Source of the DNA: JBJELF01 sp051879015
Lineage (GTDB): Bacteria; Bacillota; Clostridia; Lachnospirales; Lachnospiraceae
Assembly: GCA_051879015.1 (NCBI GenBank)
Contig: JBJELF010000041.1
Location: forward strand, 5,787-69,786
Direction: 5' to 3'
DNA: 64,000 bases
Position numbers and translations under genes: made by a program. Shown here piece by piece: positions 53,619-61,777 of the stretch (positions are counted from its first letter, which is position 1; every line of letters starts with the position of its first letter). Below the pieces are notes generated by a model. That model did not search any database and had not been told where the DNA came from. It saw nothing but the letters and a program-made list of their open reading frames with translations.

Positions 53619-54743
53619 TTATTTTAATTCTTTTAAATAGTTCATAAAATTCTGCTTGTTTTCCAAAGCCGTTGTGGTTGGTCTTCCCAAATTCTCTCTA
53701 GCACCAATAGAACATTTCACCTCTATCATGCTGAGTGCATCTCGTTTCTTCGCCTCAAGCAATTCTGCATCTAAAGTTTCAAAATCCTCCACGCTAACCG
53801 CATAGGCATAGCCACATGCCTTAGCGATAGCTACTAAATTTATATTTCCTGCTACAGTCGGCATGCCTCCGACCGTCTCATGCGCACCGTTATTAATAAT
53901 GATATGAACCATATTTTTAGGCTGATTGCTGCCAAGTACTGCCATAGCTCCCATATGCATCAGTACCGCGCCATCGCCATCCACACACCATATCTTAGTA
54001 TCTGGTTTATTGATCGCCACACCCAATGCAATCGATGAACTATGCCCCATAGAACCAACTGTCAGAAAATCATACTTGTGACTCTGTCCATTTACTTCAC
54101 GAATTTCAAACAACTCACGGCTTGCCTTACCTGTGGTGGATACAATAGGATCTTCTCCTGTAACCTGTACGATATGACGAATAATTTCTTCTCGCTTCAT
54201 TGTATGATTGTTCTTATAATCCACTTTACCACTATAAGAAATTGCTCCTTTTCGGACGATCAAAGCCACATCTTTTCCTCTAGCCAGAATTTTTCTAAAC
54301 TTTACCATCACCTGCTCTAACTCTTCTTCTGTGGTATCCTTACTGAGAATATACGAGGTAATATCCATATCTTCCAATAATTTTACAGTCACCTCACCCT
54401 GATAGATATGCTGTGGCTCGTCATGAACTCCAGGCTCACCTCTCCAACCTACAATAAAAATCATTGGAATAGCATATACTTTATCATTCAACAGAGAAGC
54501 GACTGGATTGATAATATTTCCTTCTCCACTGTTTTGCATATACACAACCGGCACTTTCCCTGTTGCCAAATGATATCCAGCTGCCAAAGCGGTACAATTT
54601 CCTTCATTGGCCGCAATCACATGATGCTTAGAATCAATGCCATATGTGTCCATCAGATAATTGCACAGTGACTTTAATTGAGAATCCGGCACTCCCGTAT
54701 AGAAATCGGCACCAATGATTTTTACTAAATTTTCTACCTTCAT
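53619..54743 (-). CDS. aepY: Phosphonopyruvate decarboxylase
   Basis: A 374-residue thiamine-diphosphate enzyme. The N-terminal Pyr domain has FYTGVPDSQLKSLCNY and HVIAANEGNCTALAAGYHLA (catalytic Glu); the C-terminal PP domain has the TPP motif CVDGDGAVLMHMG...INNGAHETVGG. It decarboxylates phosphonopyruvate to phosphonoacetaldehyde, driving the unfavourable mutase reaction. ATG at 54743 has GGAGG upstream; the longer frame begins at a GTG within that site. It is the fourth gene of the cassette. Confidence 0.93.
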   Translation of the reverse strand: MKVENLVKIIGADFYTGVPDSQLKSLCNYLMDTYGIDSKHHVIAANEGNCTALAAGYHLATGKVPVVYMQNSGEGNIINPVASLLNDKVYAIPMIFIVGWRGEPGVHDEPQHIYQGEVTVKLLEDMDITSYILSKDTTEEELEQVMVKFRKILARGKDVALIVRKGAISYSGKVDYKNNHTMKREEIIRHIVQVTGEDPIVSTTGKASRELFEIREVNGQSHKYDFLTVGSMGHSSSIALGVAINKPDTKIWCVDGDGAVLMHMGAMAVLGSNQPKNMVHIIINNGAHETVGGMPTVAGNINLVAIAKACGYAYAVSVEDFETLDAELLEAKKRDALSMIEVKCSIGARENLGRPTTTALENKQNFMNYLKELK

Positions 54744-54784
54744 CTTTATCCTATCCTCCACTCAAAAATTCATGGCAGTATGAT

Positions 54785-55489
54785 TTATAGAGCATATTTT
54801 GTATGATTCACCAGCTCCAGTTCTGCCACAGTATCAATTTCTACAATCTGATTTGATTTTACTGGATGAACTGTTAAATTTAATTGATCTAAATTATCAT
54901 TTACTACATCATCCCAAAACATCGTTTCATAACCTTCCGCCCTTCCATAGGTTTCTTCAATAACTCTTGCCAGAATTTTTGCATCTGCATCCTTCAAAAA
55001 GGCAATTCCCACCATATTGTAACAATTTTCTCCGCCTTTTCCGACCCGAGTAATTCTTCCAGTTTCATCCTGCTCAAAAACCCAGTCAGCCGAATAACCA
55101 TCCACCATTTTCCCAAAATAACAACTTTCCGCTAACATTATATCAAAAATAGTGGGATCCGCCAAAAATAAGTCAGCCTCACAGATAAAACAATCCCCAT
55201 AATTTAAAATTTCTCTCGCCACATAAACAGATGAAATATTATTGACAGTCTCATAGTAAGGATTTTCCACGATAGTGACATTGGAATATTTTTCTTTAAG
55301 ATAATCAAACTGCTTTCCCAAATACCCTACTACCACTACAATACGTTCTATTTTTCTTCGCTGCAATCCCTGAATAATTGTTTCAATCATTGGTATCCCA
55401 TGCACCTGAATCAACGGCTTCGGTGTCTTTTCTGTCAACGGTCTCATTCTCGTACCCATACCCGAGGCCATAATAATCGCCTGTTCCAT
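54785..55489 (-). CDS. LicC/PntC-like nucleotidyltransferase
   Basis: A 234-residue sugar-nucleotidyltransferase fold: MASGMGTRMRPLTEKTPKPL (nucleotide-binding signature GxGxRxxPLT..KP), ETVNNISSVYVA, FICEADLF (metal Asp) and EIDTVAEL. Its resemblance to LicC (CTP:phosphocholine cytidylyltransferase) and its place between PEP mutase and phosphonopyruvate decarboxylase genes suggest CTP:2-aminoethylphosphonate cytidylyltransferase activity, as known for PntC. Substrate assignment is inference from context. Confidence 0.82.
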   Translation of the reverse strand: MEQAIIMASGMGTRMRPLTEKTPKPLIQVHGIPMIETIIQGLQRRKIERIVVVVGYLGKQFDYLKEKYSNVTIVENPYYETVNNISSVYVAREILNYGDCFICEADLFLADPTIFDIMLAESCYFGKMVDGYSADWVFEQDETGRITRVGKGGENCYNMVGIAFLKDADAKILARVIEETYGRAEGYETMFWDDVVNDNLDQLNLTVHPVKSNQIVEIDTVAELELVNHTKYAL

Positions 55490-55548
55490 AATTTTCCTCC
55501 ATAATTGCCTTTTATTAGCTGCCTTTCATTTCAATGAATTATAATTCA

Positions 55549-56844
55549 TTATAACTCATCAATTAAAGTAATAATATTTTTCAGTGGAAGTAATCTGGAA
55601 TCCACTTCCATCGCACGATGATAACGCAAAATATCCTCCGCCGTCTGCTTCATTGCTGGAAAGGCACTTCTCGTCAACTGATTTGCATAAATTACCAAAT
55701 TGACGCCATGCTCAGCCAATTCAGCCTCTGTGATAGAATTAAAGGAAGATGGTACCACCACAATCGGAGTATGTTTATTTTCCAGACGGAAGGTATCACA
55801 AAACTCTAAAATCTCAGCTGGATCTTTCTTTCGGCTATGAATCATAATACCATCTGCTCCAGCCTGGACATAAGCTCTGGCACGATTTAAGGCATCCTCC
55901 ATACCTTGCTCCAAAATTAGACTCTCAATTCGAGCAATAATCATAAAATCATCCGTCAACTGTACTTTCTTTCCTGCTACTATTTTCTCACAAAAATGCT
56001 CAATCGTATCCTGAGTCTGAACAATTTCATTGCCGAAAAGAGAATTTTTCTTCAATCCCACTTTATCTTCTATAATGACAGCTGACACTCCCATTCGTTC
56101 CAAGGAACGTACCGTATAAACAAAATGCTCAATCATGCCGCCTGTGTCTCCATCAAATACAACCGGTTTTGTAGTAACTTCCATTACATCATCGATTGTG
56201 CGGAATCGAGAAGTCATATCCACCAACTCAATATCGGGCTTTCCCTTCGCTGTCGAATCACACAGCGAACTAATCCACATTGCATCAAATTGATCTAACT
56301 CACCATCATGCTCTACAATCGTTTTCTCTACAATCAGACCAGTTAATCCACTGTGAACTTCAAGAGCCTTTACAATTGGGCGCATCTCTATCAATTGTCT
56401 CAATCGTTTGCGGCGATATTCAGGCATTGCCAATTTTGCTTTTATTTTTGCATCAATATGCTTTACCGTCTCATTATAAGTGTATGGAACATCAATAATC
56501 TGACCTCCATATTCACTCAAGCATTTTTCCACATTATCGCGAATTGCTCTCATATGTCCCTCAATCCAATTATCTCCATGAACCACATAATCTGGATGAA
56601 GCTGTTCAATAATCTTATCATACATCACATCTTCCTGAACAACCACTTCCGACACACCTTCTATATTTTTTACCAAATTAATACGATCTTCAAAGCTAAC
56701 CGTAGGAAAACGATTGAAGCGAATCATCGCTGCATCACTTAATACCCCTACAATAACCTTGCCATATTTCTGTGCTTCTCGAATAATATTTAAATGTCCT
56801 TCATGAATTACATCAGTACAAAAACATGTGTATACCTTTTTCAT
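55549..56844 (-). CDS. aepX: Phosphoenolpyruvate mutase with N-terminal nucleotidyltransferase-like domain
   Basis: A 431-residue fusion. Residues 1-135 are a CTP-transferase-like fold with the HxGH motif (VIHEGHLNII, residues 14-17) and VVHGDNWIEG. Residues ~145-431 are the PEP mutase/isocitrate lyase barrel with DGDTGG (231-236) and the diagnostic EDKVGLKKNS (from 259), which separates mutases from lyases. It rearranges PEP to phosphonopyruvate, forming the C-P bond. ATG at 56844 follows AAGGAG; it starts 16 bp after aepZ. What the N-terminal domain activates is not settled. Confidence 0.93.
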   Translation of the reverse strand: MKKVYTCFCTDVIHEGHLNIIREAQKYGKVIVGVLSDAAMIRFNRFPTVSFEDRINLVKNIEGVSEVVVQEDVMYDKIIEQLHPDYVVHGDNWIEGHMRAIRDNVEKCLSEYGGQIIDVPYTYNETVKHIDAKIKAKLAMPEYRRKRLRQLIEMRPIVKALEVHSGLTGLIVEKTIVEHDGELDQFDAMWISSLCDSTAKGKPDIELVDMTSRFRTIDDVMEVTTKPVVFDGDTGGMIEHFVYTVRSLERMGVSAVIIEDKVGLKKNSLFGNEIVQTQDTIEHFCEKIVAGKKVQLTDDFMIIARIESLILEQGMEDALNRARAYVQAGADGIMIHSRKKDPAEILEFCDTFRLENKHTPIVVVPSSFNSITEAELAEHGVNLVIYANQLTRSAFPAMKQTAEDILRYHRAMEVDSRLLPLKNIITLIDEL

Positions 56845-56860
56845 TTTTAAATGCTCCTTA

Positions 56861-57991
56861 TCAATCATTATATTTTGCTGGAATCGAAATATTATAGTGG
56901 TTTAATGCCTCTCTGAATACGACAAAGAAATCTTTAATATCCTGCTCATCAATCGCTCCCAAAGCACAAAGACGAAATGTATTTGTCGTAGCAATTTTAC
57001 CCGGATAAATGGTAAATCCCCTCTCATAACAATAATCATGTACCTTCATAAAATCCCAATTTGGATCATCTGGATAAACAACAGATACTACAAGCCCTGC
57101 CTGCCACTCTCTTTTAATCACATCTCTAAAACCTAATTCATCCAGTCCTGCATGAATTGCCTGAAATACCCGAGTATGACGTGCCCATTTCGCCTCTTCT
57201 CCCTCTGCAAAATACTCTTTTAATCCCTGCATAGTAGCATAAATCGTCTGTACTGGCGGTGTAAAATGCATTTCTCCTGTCTTTTCAAAAAATTCATATT
57301 GGAGATATAAATTGCAATAATAGGAACGCTTAGGATACTCTCTGGATTTTTTAATAATATCTGTTCTTCCAATCACAAAAGACAGACCAGTCATTGCCAT
57401 CAGACCCTTTTGTGCAGATGCCATACAAAAATCAATATTTTCTTCGTCTATATGAATTGGTCTCATTGCCAACGTAGAAGTAGTATCCACAGTAAAGACT
57501 GCACCATATTTGTGAGCCAATGCACCAATTTCGCGAATGGGATTTAAAATTCCTGTTCCAGTCTCATTATGCGTTGTATGTACCAATGCAATATCTGGAT
57601 TATCCTGTAATGTTTTTTCAACTACCGACAAATCTGGCAGCTGATCAACTGGAAATTTTAAATCAATATAGGGCAGACCATAATACTGACAAATTTCAAC
57701 TGCTCTTGTACTGTAAGCTCCATTATTTACTACCAACACTTTTTTCTCTGCGGGAAGCAAGGAATTAATACAAACATCAATATTAATAGTGCCCGAACCG
57801 CAAAACAACACCGATGTGTACTCTGTTGGATCTGCATGAACAATTTTCAACAAATCACCTCGCAGTTCTTTCATCATTGATGCAAACTCTTTTTCACGCG
57901 GACAAATATCTGGCACAATCTGCGCCATTTTTACTGTATCTGTAGTCGTTGAAGGACCTGGATTTAATAGTATGTTTCTCTTAATATTCAT
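56861..57991 (-). CDS. 2-aminoethylphosphonate aminotransferase
   Basis: A 376-residue class V PLP aminotransferase of the AEP-transaminase (PhnW/AepZ) type: RNILLNPGPSTTTDTVKMAQ, LFCGSGTINIDVCINSL, VHTTHNETGTGILNP and SAQKGLMAMTGLSFVIG, where the Lys binds PLP. In this setting it would aminate phosphonoacetaldehyde to 2-aminoethylphosphonate, the biosynthetic direction, because PEP mutase and decarboxylase genes follow. ATG at 57991 has GGAGG right before it; the longer frame starts at a TTG overlapping that site. It is the first gene of the cassette. Confidence 0.9.
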   Translation of the reverse strand: MNIKRNILLNPGPSTTTDTVKMAQIVPDICPREKEFASMMKELRGDLLKIVHADPTEYTSVLFCGSGTINIDVCINSLLPAEKKVLVVNNGAYSTRAVEICQYYGLPYIDLKFPVDQLPDLSVVEKTLQDNPDIALVHTTHNETGTGILNPIREIGALAHKYGAVFTVDTTSTLAMRPIHIDEENIDFCMASAQKGLMAMTGLSFVIGRTDIIKKSREYPKRSYYCNLYLQYEFFEKTGEMHFTPPVQTIYATMQGLKEYFAEGEEAKWARHTRVFQAIHAGLDELGFRDVIKREWQAGLVVSVVYPDDPNWDFMKVHDYCYERGFTIYPGKIATTNTFRLCALGAIDEQDIKDFFVVFREALNHYNISIPAKYND

Positions 57992-58063
57992 AAATACCTC
58001 CAATTATATATCAAAATAGAACAATCGCTTATTGATATGATTTATAAAATATTAGCCGTAAAA

Positions 58064-58086
58064 CCACACACCTTTACGGTGTGTGG
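58064..58086 (-). repeat. Perfect hairpin in the phosphonate-cassette leader
   Basis: CCACACACC and GGTGTGTGG form a 9-bp perfect stem around a 5-nt loop; on the minus strand TTTT follows. It lies about 75 bp before aepZ and could be a weak attenuator or a mobile-element-type palindrome. Confidence 0.6.
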
Positions 58087-58120
58087 ATACACAGCACCCA
58101 CTAAGGGAAATACTCTGCCT

Positions 58121-58187
58121 TGCGGGTCCCAAAGTCATACATTTTCATGCAAGCATGAAAGGTATGACCTTTTGACCCTGGTATCAT
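58121..58187 (-). repeat. Structured repeat family A, copy A2 (phosphonate-cassette leader)
   Basis: Minus-strand ATGATACCAGGGTCAAAAGG, hairpin core GGTCATACCTTTCATG-CTTG-CATGAAAATGTATGACTT, then GGGACCCGC; the outer GGGTC can pair with GACCC. It starts about 12 bp downstream of a TATAAT, so like A1 it would be the 5' end of a transcript, here that of aepZ. Confidence 0.7.
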
Positions 58188-58198
58188 ATTATTTTCTT

Positions 58199-58227
58199 AT
58201 TATAACGCATTTACTAATTTTTGTCTT
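58199..58227 (-). promoter_or_regulatory. Probable promoter of the aminoethylphosphonate cassette
   Basis: Perfect minus-strand TATAAT (58199-58204) with AAGACA (58222-58227) 17 bp upstream. It lies downstream of the SNF2 terminator. The 386-bp gap 57992-58377 is filled by this, repeat A2, the 58064 hairpin and the SNF2 terminator. Confidence 0.55.
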
Positions 58228-58300
58228 TCTTTTTTCGCAACTCCGCCTAAAAAACTTTCAATGACTCCTTATTTACGGTAATCTGCAATAAACAATACAT

Positions 58301-58334
58301 AAAAATTCCCCCACTTATACATGTGAGGGAAAAA
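58301..58334 (-). terminator. Terminator of the SNF2 helicase gene
   Basis: Minus-strand TTCCCTCAC, short loop, GTGGGGGAA and TTTTTATG, about 45 bp after the stop codon. Confidence 0.85.
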
Positions 58335-58377
58335 TATAATCAAAAGGAAATGATAGGATTGTTTAATAAAAGTGCAA

Positions 58378-61300
58378 TCAGCTAAGCAATGCCAATATCT
58401 CATCTTTGGACATTGCTCCAATATTTGCACCTTCTCCAGTCAAAATCTGGTCGGCCAACTCCTTTTTTCTATCCTGCAGCTGCAGAATTTTTTCTTCTAT
58501 AGTGTTTTTTGCAATCAGCTTGTACACTGTCACTGCCCTTGTCTGCCCAATACGATGAGTTCGATCTGTTGCCTGATTTTGCGCCGCCACATTCCACCAA
58601 GGGTCATAGTGGATGACAATATCAGCGGCCGTTAAATTCAATCCTGTTCCTCCTGCTTTCAAGGATATTAGGAAAATCGGAATATTTTCATTCTGGAATT
58701 TGCGTACCAACATTGCCCTCTCTTCCTTAGAAGTAGCACCCGTCAGCTTACAGTAAGCAATATTTCTTTGATTCAATTCTTCTTCAATCAACTCCAGCAT
58801 AGAAGTAAACTGTGAAAATAAAAGAATACGATGGCCACCATCAATAGCCTGCTCAATTAATCCCAGACAGGTATCTAATTTGGCTGATTCCTTATCATAA
58901 TTTTCCAAACACAATGCTGGATGACAACAAATTTGCCGCAATCGGGTCAACGCTGCCAGCACCTGCAGTTTTCCCGTATTAAAGGATTCCTCTGTTGCCT
59001 TCTCCAACGAATCCTTCAGCTGCATCACAGCCGCTGCATATAACTGATTCTGTGTGCCCTCCAATCTCGCCATCACAACCTGCTCATCCTTCTCTGGCAA
59101 ATCCCTCAGTACATCTCCCTTTAATCGGCGCAGAATAAATGGTTTCGCCAAGTAATTTAACTTTTTTAAAGCCTCCCCATCATTTGACTTGACAATTGGA
59201 GTCTCAAAATTGCTGCGAAAATAGGTATAGGGATACAGATAGCCCGGCATCAGATAGTCAAAAATACTCCAAAGTTCACTGAGACGATTCTCAATCGGCG
59301 TGCCTGTCAGTGCAAAACGATAGTCCGACACAATTTCTTTAACTGCCTTCGCCGTCTGAGTGGAATGATTCTTGATATACTGTGCCTCGTCAATGATTTC
59401 AAACAGGAAATGGCATTTTTTGTAGAGAGTCTTGTCACGTCTTTGCAAATCATAGGAAGTAATCAGCACATCATAGTCGCTGGCATGAGAAAGGATTTCT
59501 TTACGCTCACTCTCGCTCCCTGTCACCGTCACTGCCTTGAGAGTACTGCCAAAACGCTCTACCTCATTCTTCCAATTGTACACGAGAGAAGCAGGACAAA
59601 TCACAATGGAAGTCTTTCCCTCTTGCTGCTCACTCAACAGCAAAGCAATCACCTGTATAGTCTTTCCAAGTCCCATATCATCCGCTAAAATCCCACCAAA
59701 CCCATAAGACTTCAAGGTTTTCATCCAGCGATAACCAACCTTCTGATAAGAACGAAGAACATTTTTTAATGACTCCGGCACATCAAATTCACTATCCTCT
59801 ACTGACTTCATAGTACGGATCATGGACTTGAATTTTTTATCGCGGTATACCGAAATCTGCCCATTATCCTTCAATACCTGATCTACGTATATAGAACGAT
59901 ATTTTGGCACAGTGATAGAATCTCCTGACAAATCCTTCTGTGACAGATGCAAACCACCAATAAGCTGATCCAAAGCCTGCATGCTGTTCTCCTCCAGACG
60001 TAAGAAATCTCCATTTTTTAAGCGAAAATATTTTTTCTTGCGGCGATACTGATTCCACAACTCCATCAATTCCTGCGGAGTCATACCGCCTGCATCTAAT
60101 GTCAAATTCAACAAATCACTATCCAGAGAAATACCCACTGAAATATTTGGTGTACGGTCAATTTTTAAATTCTTAAAGCTTTCTGAATACAGCACCTCTC
60201 CACAAGCCTGTAAAGCAGGTACTCCCTCCTCAAGGAAACGAAACAGGCTGTCCTCAGTGCCATCATTTCTCAAAATGCCTTTCAAATCTGTCTCCCCAAA
60301 ATAGTTACTTAACACATTTCTAATTTTGGTCTCTCCGACTTCATCACGATAAATCGATTTTACCTTTGGAGAGAGTTTTTGACTCATTGGATTGAACTCA
60401 ACTTCTCCATAGCGAAACTGCACACGACACTCCACTTGATTTTCCTCTTCCAAATCCAAATAGAAAGTTGCAAGCAGAGGATCTGGTTTAAATTTTTCCA
60501 AATCAATTTGCTCTGTCACCACATCCAAATAAGGCTCCAGATAGGGAATAACTTCCGAACAAAAAGCTGGCAAATCTTTGTGATTAAGCAGATAACTTGA
60601 TTCCTCGTCAGAACTTCCCATATGAGTTAATTCCTGCAAAAAAATACCACAGGCTTCGCTATACTGTGTGTCACAGACATATATTTTATTTTCATAAAAT
60701 ACATAACAATGACGCAATCCTGCTACACAGGCAAACTTTTCAAAAATACCAATCTGTACGCCATCACGCCCCTGCTGAATAATTTTTAACTGTAAATTTG
60801 GATTTCCTTCTACCACCTGAAAAATTTGTTTACTGCCCATCCATTCTGCTTCCAAAGGCTGCATACCTACAATATCAAAAAATTTATCCGCTTTCCATCG
60901 GTCCAATATCATACATCTGTCCTGTCTTGCATAGGAATTATAATAAGTGCTTAGGACATAACCATTGTGTACGTAACTTTCCATAATAAATTGAACAAAT
61001 TTTTGTCCTTTCTCATCAAATGCCGACATCTGATGTTGAAAGGTAAATTTTTTTCCATATTCCACAATGTTGCCTCGCTCCATACACTGAGCAAAAAAAG
61101 ATAAATTTTTAATCACATAGACACGATCTCGCCCAATCTGAAATTCCACCGATATTCTCTGGTTACTTTCACCAATGATTTTTGGAACGATATGAACCGG
61201 CTCCATATTTTGCTGAAGCACTGCACTTTGATACTTTTTATCTGCATAATACTCTGTAATATTCAATCCTTCCTTAGAAGATTTTACGCTGTTTATCCAT

Positions 61301-61623
61301 TCACCATCCTGCATCGACTGCAAAACAAGAACTAGCGCTACTCCATGACTACACAGATAAGATTTCCCTTCTCCGCAGCTGCAATTGCACTGTATCACTT
61401 TGTCCTTTGAAAAACGCAGCTGCAGATGATATGTCGCGGTCTCATCCTTCACTTCTCCTCCCACAACGGTCTCGGTCTTCCAAAACTGTTCTGCGCTGGT
61501 TACTCTGGCTCTTCCGCTCTGAAATAAACTTTTTCCTCTTTGAAAGGTATAATAGCTAAGTGCTGCATTTTGAACATTGATATTTTTAATTTGCTGTATT
61601 GAAATAATATCTTTATATTCCAA
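58378..61623 (-). CDS. SNF2-family DEAD/DEAH helicase with SWIM zinc finger
   Basis: A 1081-residue protein. N-terminal SWIM finger (CNCSCGEGKSYLCSHGVALV), a long bacterial-SNF2 accessory region, then the ATPase: motif I ILADDMGLGKTIQVIALL, motif II reading IIDEAQYIKN (DEAQ form), GTPIENRLSELWSIFDYLMP, and C-lobe motifs LLFSQFTSMLE, ISLKAGGTGLNLTAAD and ATDRTHRIGQTRAV. It is a predicted nucleic-acid translocase; its bacterial role is unclear. I start it at a TTG (61623) because GGAGAGG lies 8 bp before it; the open frame extends 19 codons further to another TTG without such a site. Confidence 0.9.
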   Translation of the reverse strand: MEYKDIISIQQIKNINVQNAALSYYTFQRGKSLFQSGRARVTSAEQFWKTETVVGGEVKDETATYHLQLRFSKDKVIQCNCSCGEGKSYLCSHGVALVLVLQSMQDGEWINSVKSSKEGLNITEYYADKKYQSAVLQQNMEPVHIVPKIIGESNQRISVEFQIGRDRVYVIKNLSFFAQCMERGNIVEYGKKFTFQHQMSAFDEKGQKFVQFIMESYVHNGYVLSTYYNSYARQDRCMILDRWKADKFFDIVGMQPLEAEWMGSKQIFQVVEGNPNLQLKIIQQGRDGVQIGIFEKFACVAGLRHCYVFYENKIYVCDTQYSEACGIFLQELTHMGSSDEESSYLLNHKDLPAFCSEVIPYLEPYLDVVTEQIDLEKFKPDPLLATFYLDLEEENQVECRVQFRYGEVEFNPMSQKLSPKVKSIYRDEVGETKIRNVLSNYFGETDLKGILRNDGTEDSLFRFLEEGVPALQACGEVLYSESFKNLKIDRTPNISVGISLDSDLLNLTLDAGGMTPQELMELWNQYRRKKKYFRLKNGDFLRLEENSMQALDQLIGGLHLSQKDLSGDSITVPKYRSIYVDQVLKDNGQISVYRDKKFKSMIRTMKSVEDSEFDVPESLKNVLRSYQKVGYRWMKTLKSYGFGGILADDMGLGKTIQVIALLLSEQQEGKTSIVICPASLVYNWKNEVERFGSTLKAVTVTGSESERKEILSHASDYDVLITSYDLQRRDKTLYKKCHFLFEIIDEAQYIKNHSTQTAKAVKEIVSDYRFALTGTPIENRLSELWSIFDYLMPGYLYPYTYFRSNFETPIVKSNDGEALKKLNYLAKPFILRRLKGDVLRDLPEKDEQVVMARLEGTQNQLYAAAVMQLKDSLEKATEESFNTGKLQVLAALTRLRQICCHPALCLENYDKESAKLDTCLGLIEQAIDGGHRILLFSQFTSMLELIEEELNQRNIAYCKLTGATSKEERAMLVRKFQNENIPIFLISLKAGGTGLNLTAADIVIHYDPWWNVAAQNQATDRTHRIGQTRAVTVYKLIAKNTIEEKILQLQDRKKELADQILTGEGANIGAMSKDEILALLS

Positions 61624-61648
61624 ATCTTTTCCCTCTCCGTGTATACAG

Positions 61649-61691
61649 AAACAGTCAGCGCCGAATATTAACTCGTCCAAACTGACTGTTT
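61649..61691. repeat. 10-bp inverted repeat upstream of the SNF2 gene
   Basis: AAACAGTCAG (61649-61658) and CTGACTGTTT (61682-61691) are exact inverted copies 23 bp apart, 25-70 bp before the SNF2 start. The symmetry would suit a repressor operator or an mRNA hairpin near the start site. Confidence 0.55.
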
Positions 61692-61711
61692 CTTACTATT
61701 TTTTGGAATTA

Positions 61712-61777
61712 CATTGGGGCCAAAATACCTTTTGACCCCAACATCATGAAATATACAACCATTTTGCTCTGGTATCA
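61712..61777 (-). repeat. Structured repeat family A, hybrid copy A4 behind argS
   Basis: Right after the argS stop the minus strand reads TGATACCAGAGCAAAATGG, ATTTCATG, and then GATGTTGGGGTCAAAAGG/TTTTGGCCCCAATG. The first half matches the proximal part of A2/A3; the second half is the hairpin shared with A5 and A6, so this copy links the two halves of the family. Confidence 0.65.
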
